In this document: one piece after another, positions 16,728-23,966 of the stretch
Layout: each line of letters opens with the position of its first letter
Numbering within the stretch: position 1 is the stretch's first letter
NCBI RefSeq assembly: GCF_024266585.1
Contig: NZ_CP100647.1
Coordinates: forward strand, 911,001 to 975,000
Direction: 5' to 3'
From: Xanthomonas sacchari
GTDB lineage: Bacteria > Pseudomonadota > Gammaproteobacteria > Xanthomonadales > Xanthomonadaceae
Length of the DNA stretch: 64,000 nt
Program-made: the position numbers and the translations under genes
Notes under the pieces: model-generated
Told to the model about the DNA's origin: nothing
Seen by the model: only the letters and a program-made list of their open reading frames with translations
Databases searched by the model: none

Positions 16728-18062
16728 TTAGCCGTTCGCCGCGACGCCTGCAGCCGCATCCGTATGCGGCCGGCGCGCGCCGGCACGGTTGGCGCTGCAG
16801 GCGCGGGCGTATTCGCCCAGGCACTGGCCGATGCGGTGCTGGACCAGCGCGGCCGGGGTGTTGGCGAGGCGGCCGGCGCGCACCGCACGGTACTGCTCGG
16901 GCAGGAACTGGCTGAGCAGCACCAGCGGCGGCGGGTGCCGTTCCAGGTTGGCGAACAAGCTGTCCACCGCCTCGCGCACCGCCGGCTCACCCCAGTAGTA
17001 GCGGCAGCGGTCGCTGTAGGAGTAGCGGCGCAGCAGGCGCTGCTCGCTCGCGTCGCCCGGATAGTAGGGTTGCCATGCCCCCGGTTGCGCCAGCATCGCC
17101 GCGTCCAGCGCCTGCGGCAGCCACGAGCACTGCGCGGCCGGCAGCAGTTCGGCCTCGATCGCCGCCAGCGCGTACAGCGCCTCGCGGTAGGCGAAGGTGG
17201 CGGCCGGGCCGACCTTGAGGATGGCGAAGTGGTCGCGCACCAGCGCGTGCAGCGCGTCCTCGCGCTGGTAGTCGGTGGAGTGCGCCTCGAACACGATGCG
17301 CGGCTGCCGCTCGAGGAAATCGGCCAGCGCGGCGGCGGCGGCCGGGTCGTAGTCGTGCACGGCGCTGTGGTCGAAATCCACGCCCGGCTGCACCACCAGC
17401 GCGATCACCCGCTGCCAGGCCGCGCGCAGCGCCGGCGTGTCGAACGCCTGCCGGTGGATCGCCAGGGTCTGCGCGGCCGCGGCCGGCGTGGTCACCTGCA
17501 GGCCGCCGGCCAGCGAGGCTTCGCCGCCGGGCACCGGCACTTCGGTGCCGATCACGTACACCGGCGGCGGCAGGCCGTGTGCGGCGGCGGTGCGCTCGGC
17601 GATCTCGGCCAGCTCGGCCGAGCGCGCGGCGACGATGGCATCGGGCAGCGGCACCGGGTCGTCGGCGCAGGCCATGCTGCAGTCCAGGTGGATCTTGTGG
17701 AACCCCGCAGCGACGTAGTCCGCGATCAGCACGCGCGCATGCGCCATGGCCTCGGCGGCCGGCCCCTTCTGCCAGGCATTGGGGCCGAGGTGGTCGCCGC
17801 CCAGGATCAGCCGCGCGCGCGGAACGCCTTCGGCCTCGGCCAGGGCGCCGACGTAGTCGCGGTACTGCGCCGGGGTCATGCCGGTGTAGCCGCCGAACTG
17901 GTCGACCTGGTTGGAGGTGGCTTCCACCAGCAGCAGCGTGTCGTGGGCCAGCGCCACCTGCATCGCCGCGCGCAGCACCTGCGCGTTGCTGCAGCAGACG
18001 CTGTACAGGCCGACGTTGGCGCCGGCGCGGTGGGAGGCGAGCAGGGTCTGCAAGGGCGACAT
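16728..18062 (-). CDS. agaZ: AgaZ/GatZ/KbaZ-family protein (tagatose-bisphosphate aldolase subunit or tagatose-6-P kinase)
   Basis: 444 aa, member of COG4573. Family motifs include GLYSVCCSNAQVLRAA near the N-terminus, EATSNQVDQFGGYTGMTPA, LILGGDHLGPN, KIHLDCSMACADDP and YVIGTEVPVPGGE. In E. coli, GatZ/KbaZ are non-catalytic partners of the class II aldolase GatY/KbaY. For the Aga pathway of other Proteobacteria a tagatose-6-phosphate kinase role has been proposed. No gatY/kbaY-like gene and no separate tagatose-6-P kinase lie in this window, so this protein either partners an aldolase encoded elsewhere or does the kinase step. It follows agaK by 15 bp in the same operon. Confidence 0.88.
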   Translation of the reverse strand: MSPLQTLLASHRAGANVGLYSVCCSNAQVLRAAMQVALAHDTLLLVEATSNQVDQFGGYTGMTPAQYRDYVGALAEAEGVPRARLILGGDHLGPNAWQKGPAAEAMAHARVLIADYVAAGFHKIHLDCSMACADDPVPLPDAIVAARSAELAEIAERTAAAHGLPPPVYVIGTEVPVPGGEASLAGGLQVTTPAAAAQTLAIHRQAFDTPALRAAWQRVIALVVQPGVDFDHSAVHDYDPAAAAALADFLERQPRIVFEAHSTDYQREDALHALVRDHFAILKVGPAATFAYREALYALAAIEAELLPAAQCSWLPQALDAAMLAQPGAWQPYYPGDASEQRLLRRYSYSDRCRYYWGEPAVREAVDSLFANLERHPPPLVLLSQFLPEQYRAVRAGRLANTPAALVQHRIGQCLGEYARACSANRAGARRPHTDAAAGVAANG

Positions 18063-18077
18063 GGAAACTCCGGCGGC

Positions 18078-19016
18078 TCAGGAATAGGCGGGATGGCAGG
18101 CCAGCAGCGCGGCGCCGCGGGCGCCGCCGGCATCGCCGAAGCGCGGCGGCACGATCGGCGGCACCTGCACGCCGGCGAACAGGTGCGCGGCGATGGCGTC
18201 GGGCAGCTGCCGGTACAGCGGCGGGTATTGCGACAGCCCGCCGCCGAGCACGATCACGTGCGGGTCCAGCGCCAGCACCACTGCGGCCAGGCTGTGGCCG
18301 AGCAGGTCGCGGTGGATGTCCAGCGCCTGCCGCGCACGCGCGTCGCCGGCTTCGGCCTGGGCGATCACCGCGCTGGCGTCGGCGGCGTCGCTGCCGAGAT
18401 GGCGCGCGATCGCCGCCACGCCGCTGCCGGACACGTAGCGCTCCACGCAGCCCTGCAGGCCACAGCCGCAGTCCAGCAGCGGCAGGCGATGGCGTTGCAG
18501 CAGGTGCCCGGGCACGCTCCAGTGGCCCCATTCGCCGGCGATGCCGTTGCAGCCGGCGAGCAGGCGGCCCTGCACGCAGAAGCCGCCGCCGGCGCCGGTG
18601 CCGAGGATGGCGCCGAACATGCTGGGATAGTCGTCGGCGGCGCCGCCGTGCGCCTCGGACAGCGCGAAGCATTGCAGGTCGTTGCCGATATGCAGCGGGC
18701 GCGACAGCCGCGCCTGCAGGTCCTGCGCCACGCACTGGCCGGTCAGCGCCGGCACGTTCGCGCTCAGCTGGCGGCCGCTGCGGCGCTCGCGCACCCCGGG
18801 CAGGGCGATGCCGAGGGCGCTGTCGCGGCGGCCGAGCGCGGCATCGGCCTCGGCCACCAGCGCCACCACCGCCTGCAGGAAACCGGCGTAGTCGCCCTGC
18901 GGCGTGGCCACGCGGCGCCGCCACACCACCTGCAGCGCGGCGTCGCAGGCCACCAGTTCGATCTTGGTGCCGCCGACGTCGAGGCCGTAGCAGGTGGGCG
19001 CGCCCGGCTCAGCCAT
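18078..19016 (-). CDS. agaK: ROK-family N-acetylhexosamine kinase (AgaK)
   Basis: ATP-dependent sugar kinase, 312 aa, predicted to phosphorylate GalNAc (or GlcNAc) at C6 in the cytoplasm. The N-terminal phosphate-binding loop YGLDVGGTKIE, the catalytic-loop motif HIGNDLQCFALSE (Asp as base), GTGAGGGF and the ROK signature zinc motif DCGCGLQGCVERYVSG are all present. It overlaps agaS by eight bases, which argues for tight co-translation. A kinase implies uptake of the free sugar rather than through a PTS, in line with the TonB-dependent receptor nearby. Confidence 0.9.
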   Translation of the reverse strand: MAEPGAPTCYGLDVGGTKIELVACDAALQVVWRRRVATPQGDYAGFLQAVVALVAEADAALGRRDSALGIALPGVRERRSGRQLSANVPALTGQCVAQDLQARLSRPLHIGNDLQCFALSEAHGGAADDYPSMFGAILGTGAGGGFCVQGRLLAGCNGIAGEWGHWSVPGHLLQRHRLPLLDCGCGLQGCVERYVSGSGVAAIARHLGSDAADASAVIAQAEAGDARARQALDIHRDLLGHSLAAVVLALDPHVIVLGGGLSQYPPLYRQLPDAIAAHLFAGVQVPPIVPPRFGDAGGARGAALLACHPAYS

Positions 19017-20163
19017 GGTGGATGGTGACGCCCTGGACCACGCGGTTGACGGTGCCGTCGGGGAACGGATTGTCCGGCGTCAGGCCGAGCGCGGCCGAAC
19101 GCTGCAGCGCGAACAACTGCGCAAAGCCCAGCCACAGCGGCGCCAGCCACGGATCGTCCAGGCCGGCGACGGCGAGGGTGTGGTCGTCGCCGGCGCCGAT
19201 GTCCGCATGCGGGCCGATCGCCAGCACCTGGCCGGCCACGCCGTCGCGGCGCAGTTCGTCCAGCAGGTCCTGTTCGTAGCGGCGCGCCAGCGGCTGCACG
19301 CTGCGCAGCATCACCACCAGGGTGCTGCGGTCGAGCGTGGACTTGGGGCCGTGGCGGAAGCCCAGCGGCGTATTGGCCAGCGCCAGCACGCGGCCGGCGG
19401 TGAGTTCCAGCACCTTCAGCGCGGCCTCGCGCGCCAGCGCTTCCAACGGGCCGCTGCCGAGATAGATCACCCGCGCGAACGGCCGCTGCGCCAGCGCCGC
19501 CACCGGTGCGTCCCACTGCGCCAGGCCGCGGCCGGCCAGCTCGGCCAGCCGCTGCAAACGCGCGCTGCGCGCTTCCCATAGCGCGCGGTCGAACACGCTC
19601 AGCGCCGCCAGCAGCATGCAGGTCAGGCTGCTGGTCATGGCGAAGGCGCGGTCGCAGCTGGCCGCCGGCATCAGCAGGGTGCAGGTGTCGGCGCGGCCGG
19701 CGCCGCGGCGGGCCAGTTCGCCGTCGGCGTTGCAGGTGATGTCGAGGAAGCGCGCCTGGTCCACGTCGCTGCGCACGCGCTCCACCGCGGCCACGCTTTC
19801 CGGGCTGGAGCCGCTGCGCCCGAACGACACCAGCAGGGTCGGCCGCGTGCGCTGCAGGTACAGCGCCGGGTGGGTCAGCAGGCTGGTGGTATGCACCGCG
19901 CGCGCCTCGGCCGGCCACTGCGCATTGATCGCATCGGCCACCATCTCGGCGATGAAGCCGGAACTGCCGGCGCCGGTGAACAGCACGCGCTGGTTCGGAT
20001 CGTCGAGGCGGTCGCCGAGGAAGGCCTGCAGGCGCTCGCCGGCCCGCGCCAGGTCCTGCGCCAGGGTCTGCCACAGCATCGGCTGCTGGGCGATCTCGCG
20101 GGCGGTGTCGGCGCCGCCCAGGCGTTGCCAGGCGGATGCAGCGGAAAGCGGAAGGAGGTCCAT
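19009..20163 (-). CDS. agaS: SIS-domain galactosamine-6-phosphate deaminase/isomerase AgaS
   Basis: 384 aa with two SIS domains (about 40-190 and 215-355), giving the sugar isomerase/deaminase fold seen in GlmS C-termini. Motifs include VLFTGAGSSGFIAEM, LLVSFGRSGSSPESVAAV, IYLGSGPLEALAREAALKVLE and NTPLGFRHGPKST. AgaS converts galactosamine-6-P to tagatose-6-P plus ammonia. I set the start at 20163 (MDLLPLSAAS), with AGGA upstream; the 18-codon-longer form reads into the operator region. First gene of the operon, so its promoter lies in the shared AT-rich control region. Confidence 0.9.
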   Translation of the reverse strand: MDLLPLSAASAWQRLGGADTAREIAQQPMLWQTLAQDLARAGERLQAFLGDRLDDPNQRVLFTGAGSSGFIAEMVADAINAQWPAEARAVHTTSLLTHPALYLQRTRPTLLVSFGRSGSSPESVAAVERVRSDVDQARFLDITCNADGELARRGAGRADTCTLLMPAASCDRAFAMTSSLTCMLLAALSVFDRALWEARSARLQRLAELAGRGLAQWDAPVAALAQRPFARVIYLGSGPLEALAREAALKVLELTAGRVLALANTPLGFRHGPKSTLDRSTLVVMLRSVQPLARRYEQDLLDELRRDGVAGQVLAIGPHADIGAGDDHTLAVAGLDDPWLAPLWLGFAQLFALQRSAALGLTPDNPFPDGTVNRVVQGVTIHHG

Positions 20164-20198
20164 GCGGCGGTTCCTGTTGGGCCAGCGCACCATCCGAC

Positions 20199-20231
20199 TT
20201 TTCTTTCGAAATGTCAAACATCGAAAGAAAA
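20199..20231. promoter_or_regulatory. Perfect inverted repeat, candidate AgaR operator near agaS
   Basis: TTTTCTTTCGA and TCGAAAGAAAA form a perfect 11-bp inverted repeat separated by 11 bp, 36 bp upstream of the agaS start. A TTGACA on the minus strand lies inside the loop (20212-20217), so a bound regulator would block the agaS promoter or leader. Confidence 0.6.
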
Positions 20232-20271
20232 AAGAAAGAAATTATCCAGGTGTTCGTTTTCCGCTGATGGC

Positions 20272-20289
20272 GCGAACGAAACGAAATAT
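20272..20289 (-). promoter_or_regulatory. Candidate AgaR site (ATATTTCGTTTCGTTCGC)
   Basis: On the minus strand this reads ATATTTCGTTTCGTTCGC, a direct repeat of TTTCG. It fits the core of the E. coli AgaR consensus as I recall it (TTTCRTTTYRTTTY) with one mismatch. Confidence 0.5.
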
Positions 20290-20360
20290 GCGGCAAGAGC
20301 AAGCTGTCGCAAGCGGAATTCGCTGGCCTTGGAAGCGAAAACCAAAGCGATACGATGCCA

Positions 20361-20379
20361 GATCTTTCGTTTCTATAAA
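20361..20379 (+). promoter_or_regulatory. Candidate AgaR site upstream of the GH31 promoter
   Basis: GATCTTTCGTTTCTATAAA carries the same TTTCGTTTC core. It sits about 30 bp upstream of the GH31 -35 box. A further CTTTCGAAA palindrome-like word lies at 20448-20456, in the GH31 leader. Confidence 0.45.
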
Positions 20380-20407
20380 ATAAATCTTGTTTTTTGCTTT
20401 CAATTTA

Positions 20408-20437
20408 TTGACATCTTTCAAATCCCTGGCCTAGAGT
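20408..20437 (+). promoter_or_regulatory. Candidate sigma-70 promoter of the GH31 gene
   Basis: A perfect -35 box TTGACA (20408-20413), an 18-bp spacer and TAGAGT (20432-20437) as -10, matching four of six consensus bases. Transcription would begin near 20444 and give a leader of about 40 nt. Confidence 0.5.
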
Positions 20438-20484
20438 CGGTGCAACGCTTTCGAAACGCCCGGGGAAACGGGTTTGGGGGTCGT

Positions 20485-23400
20485 GTGGAGCATCGCGTTC
20501 GTCGCTCGCCGCTGCTGCCGGCGGCCGCCCTGCCGGCCTTGCTGCTGGCGGCCGTCACTGCCGCTGCCGAGCCGATCGGCAACCTGCGCGCGGTCGCCGC
20601 CAGCGACAGCCGCGACGGCGTGCGCGGCTGGGACCTGCAGACCGACACCGGCGCGCGCCTGCGCATCGAACTGCCGGCGGCCGACATCGTCCGCGTGCAG
20701 GCGGGCCGGCGCGGCACGCTGACCGGCGCCGGCGACAAGGCCACCCCGATCGTGCTGCCGCAGCCCAAGGCCCAGGTGCAGGCGCAGTTGGAAGAGGACG
20801 CGCAGGAGCTGCGCGTGCGCACCGACGCGCTGCTGCTGCACGTGCAGCGGCAGCCGCTGCGGCTGCGCCTGGAGCGCGTGGAGCAGGGCCGCGCGATCGC
20901 GCTGTGGCAGGAACTGCAGCCGCTGGACCTGGATGCCGCGCAGAGCGTGCAGGTGCTGTCCTCGCAGGCCGACGAAGCCTATTACGGCGGCGGCCAGCAG
21001 AACGGCCGCTACCAGTTCAAGGGCCGCGAACTGGAGGTGTCGTATTCCGGCGGCTGGGAAGAGGGCGATCGCCCGAGCCCGGCGCCGATGCTGCTCAGCA
21101 GCCGCGGCTGGGGCATGCTGCGCAACACCTGGAGCGACGGCAGTTACGACCTGCGCCAGCCCGACCAGGCCACGCTGCTGCATCGCGAAGACCGCTTCGA
21201 CGCCTACTACTTCGTCGGCGCCGACCTGCCGGCGCTGATCGAGCGCTACACCCGGCTGACCGGCCGTCCGACCATGCTGGCGCGCTGGTCGCTGTCCTAC
21301 GGCGATGCCGATTGCTACAACGACGGCGACAACGCGAAGAAGCCCGGCACCGTACCCGAGGGCTGGCACGACGGCCCCACCGGGACCACCCCGGACGTGG
21401 TCGACAGCGTGGCCAGGCAGTACCGCGCCTACGACATGCCCGGCGGCTGGATCCTGCCCAACGACGGCTACGGCTGCGGCTACACGCGCTTGCCGGAGAC
21501 CGTGCAGGGCCTGGCCCGGTACGGTTTCCGCACCGGCCTGTGGACCGAGGACGGCGTGGACAAGATCGCCTGGGAAGTCGGCAAGGCCGGCAGCCGCGTG
21601 CAGAAGCTGGACGTGGCCTGGACCGGCAAGGGCTACCAGTTCGCGATGGACGCCAACCACCAGGCCTACGACGGCATCCTCGACAATTCCGATGCGCGCC
21701 CGTTCCTGTGGACGGTGATGGGCTGGGCCGGCATCCAGCGCTACGCGGTGGCCTGGACCGGCGACCAGAGCAGCAGCTGGGACTACATCCGCTGGCATGT
21801 GCCGACCCTGATCGGCTCCGGCCTGTCGGGCATGGCCTATGCCGCCGGCGATGTCGATGCGATCTTCGGCGGCAGCGCCGAGACCTTCACCCGCGACCTG
21901 CAGTGGAAGGCCTTCACCCCGGTGCTGATGGGCATGAGCGGCTGGTCGTCGAACGCGCGCAAGCATCCGTGGTGGTACGACGAGCCGTACCGCAGCATCA
22001 ACCGCGACTACCTGAAGTTGAAGATGCGCCTGACCCCGTACATGTACGGCCTGGTGCACGACGCCGCCCAGACCGGCGCGCCGCCGGTGCGCGGATTGAT
22101 GTGGGAAGACCCGCAGGATCCGCACGCGCAGGACGAGACCTACAAGACCCAGTTCCTGCTCGGCCGCGACCTGCTGGTGGCGCCGGTGTACCGCAGCCAG
22201 GCCGCCAGCCGCGGCTGGCGCCGCGACATCCACCTGCCGGCCGGCGGCTGGATCGACTACTGGGACGGCCGCCGCGTGCAGGCCGGTGCGCAGGGCCGAC
22301 AACTCGACCGCCAGGTCGACCTGGCCACGCTGCCGGTGTTCGTGCGCGCCGGCGCGATCCTGCCGATGTACCCGGCGATGCTGTTCGACGGCGAGAAGCC
22401 GCTGGACGAGGTCACCTTCGACCTGTATCCGCAGGGCGTCTCGCAGTACACGCTGTACGAGGACGACGGCAACACCCGCCGCTACCAGCAGGGCGAGTCC
22501 AGCACGCAGGTCGTGCGCGTGCAGGCGCCGGCGCAGGGCAGCGGCCCGGTGCAGGTGTGGATCGACCCGGTGCAGGGCCGCTACGAAGGACAGTTGCCGC
22601 AGCGCCGCTACGCGCTGCGCGTGCTCGCGCGGCAGGCGCCGCGGTCGGTGCAGGCAGGCGACCGCGCGCTGCCGGTGCTGGCCGACGCCACCGCCTTCGC
22701 CAGCGCCGGCGAAGGCTGGTACTTCGACGCCAAGGAGCGCCGCGGCACCCTGCACGTGCGCACCGCCGTGCAGGACATCCGCCAGCCGCTGCACTTGCAA
22801 CTGGACTTCGCGGTGGCCGCCGCCGCGGCCGACGATGCCTATCCGGCCGCGCCGGTGCTGGGCCGCGCGCTGCCGGCCGACAGCCTGCTGGTGGTCAACC
22901 GCCCGGCCGAGGAGCCGGGGCACCCGCTGGAGAACGCCTTCGACGACGACCCGACCACTTGGTTCCGCAGCGTGCGCAACCAGGCCGTGCGCACCGGCGC
23001 GCACGAATGGGTGATCGGCTTCGGCGAGCGCAAGATGATCGACGGCATCGAGCTGGCGCCGCGCAACGACAAGAACTGGAAGCACGGCCAGGTGCGCGAC
23101 TACGAGGTCTACCTGGGCGACAGCAACGGCGAGTGGGGCGCGCCGGTGGCGCGCGGCCAGCTGCGCCTGCAGGAGGGCGTGCAGCGCATCGACTTCCCGG
23201 CGCACGCCGGCCGCCTGCTGCGCTTCCGCGTGCTGAGCGTGCAGAACCCCGACGGCGACGGCGCCGACAGCAACGACCCGATGGTCATCGCCGCGCAGCG
23301 CCGGCCGCGCGCCTTCGACGCGCTGCAGCCGCGCGACGTTGGCCCGATCGCGCTGTCCACCTTCCACATCCTCGAGCACCCGGCGCCGGAGCGGCCGCCG

Positions 23401-23847
23401 CAGCAGCGCGTCCTGTCCGAACTGGCGCTGCCCGCCGCGCTGGACGGCCGCGTGCGCGCCGACCGTGCCTTCCGCGGCGATGCCGGCATGCGCATGAACG
23501 GCCTGCAGTTCCGCCGCGGCCTGGGCGTGGGCGCCGACAGCCGCCTCGACCTGCGCCTGCACGGCGACTGGCGCCTGCTGCGCGCCGACCTGGGCATCGA
23601 CGATGCCTGCCGCAGCGCCGGCGGCCTGCAGTTCCAGGTCTGGGGCGACGGCCGCCTGCTCTACGACAGCGGCCTGGTCAGCGCGCCGGCCGTGGTCAAG
23701 CCGGAGCTGGACATCCGCGGCCTGTCCACCCTGAGCCTGCGCACGCTGGGCGCGCAGGGCCCGCATCCCGCCCAGGTCTGCGCCAACTGGGCCAACCCCG
23801 TGCTGATCGGCCAGGAGGGCGACACCGCCAGCTTCGTCGCCCCATGA
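20485..23847 (+). CDS. GH31 glycosidase, probable alpha-N-acetylgalactosaminidase, with two carbohydrate-binding domains
   Basis: Exported glycosidase, 1120 aa. A GTG start with GGGGG just upstream opens a signal peptide (VEHRVRRSPLLPAAALPALL, cleaved after AAA). The GH31 N-terminal sandwich is followed by the catalytic barrel (about 250-560). The likely nucleophile is Asp376 (KLDVAWTGKG) and the likely acid/base Asp427 (AWTGDQSSSWDY). These contexts differ from classical alpha-glucosidase motifs and resemble the GH31 subfamily acting on alpha-GalNAc. After the C-terminal sheets come an F5/8 type C-like domain (about 800-925, AFDDDPTTWF) and an NPCBM-like domain (about 985-1115). Its position opposite a GalNAc catabolic operon supports alpha-N-acetylgalactosaminidase activity. 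The substrate is inferred. Confidence 0.85.
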   Translation: MEHRVRRSPLLPAAALPALLLAAVTAAAEPIGNLRAVAASDSRDGVRGWDLQTDTGARLRIELPAADIVRVQAGRRGTLTGAGDKATPIVLPQPKAQVQAQLEEDAQELRVRTDALLLHVQRQPLRLRLERVEQGRAIALWQELQPLDLDAAQSVQVLSSQADEAYYGGGQQNGRYQFKGRELEVSYSGGWEEGDRPSPAPMLLSSRGWGMLRNTWSDGSYDLRQPDQATLLHREDRFDAYYFVGADLPALIERYTRLTGRPTMLARWSLSYGDADCYNDGDNAKKPGTVPEGWHDGPTGTTPDVVDSVARQYRAYDMPGGWILPNDGYGCGYTRLPETVQGLARYGFRTGLWTEDGVDKIAWEVGKAGSRVQKLDVAWTGKGYQFAMDANHQAYDGILDNSDARPFLWTVMGWAGIQRYAVAWTGDQSSSWDYIRWHVPTLIGSGLSGMAYAAGDVDAIFGGSAETFTRDLQWKAFTPVLMGMSGWSSNARKHPWWYDEPYRSINRDYLKLKMRLTPYMYGLVHDAAQTGAPPVRGLMWEDPQDPHAQDETYKTQFLLGRDLLVAPVYRSQAASRGWRRDIHLPAGGWIDYWDGRRVQAGAQGRQLDRQVDLATLPVFVRAGAILPMYPAMLFDGEKPLDEVTFDLYPQGVSQYTLYEDDGNTRRYQQGESSTQVVRVQAPAQGSGPVQVWIDPVQGRYEGQLPQRRYALRVLARQAPRSVQAGDRALPVLADATAFASAGEGWYFDAKERRGTLHVRTAVQDIRQPLHLQLDFAVAAAAADDAYPAAPVLGRALPADSLLVVNRPAEEPGHPLENAFDDDPTTWFRSVRNQAVRTGAHEWVIGFGERKMIDGIELAPRNDKNWKHGQVRDYEVYLGDSNGEWGAPVARGQLRLQEGVQRIDFPAHAGRLLRFRVLSVQNPDGDGADSNDPMVIAAQRRPRAFDALQPRDVGPIALSTFHILEHPAPERPPQQRVLSELALPAALDGRVRADRAFRGDAGMRMNGLQFRRGLGVGADSRLDLRLHGDWRLLRADLGIDDACRSAGGLQFQVWGDGRLLYDSGLVSAPAVVKPELDIRGLSTLSLRTLGAQGPHPAQVCANWANPVLIGQEGDTASFVAP

Positions 23848-23966
23848 CCGCCCCGTAACACCGCGCTTTCCCCGCCTTTCCCGACTGCGGCCGCCTGGCC
23901 GCGGCCCGGGAGCGCTTTGCCCGCCGATTCCGCGTTCGCGCCGCCCCCTGCCAGGAGAGACCCCCG

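Larger units (their letters stand above)
20164..20484. promoter_or_regulatory. Divergent aga/GH31 control region
   Basis: Clearly AT-richer than its surroundings and dense in CTTTCGTTT/AAACGAAAG words, as expected for a shared regulatory region bound by the DeoR-family AgaR. It separates agaS (minus) from the GH31 gene (plus). No credible gene lies in it. The individual operator-like sites and the GH31 promoter are listed separately. Confidence 0.75.
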
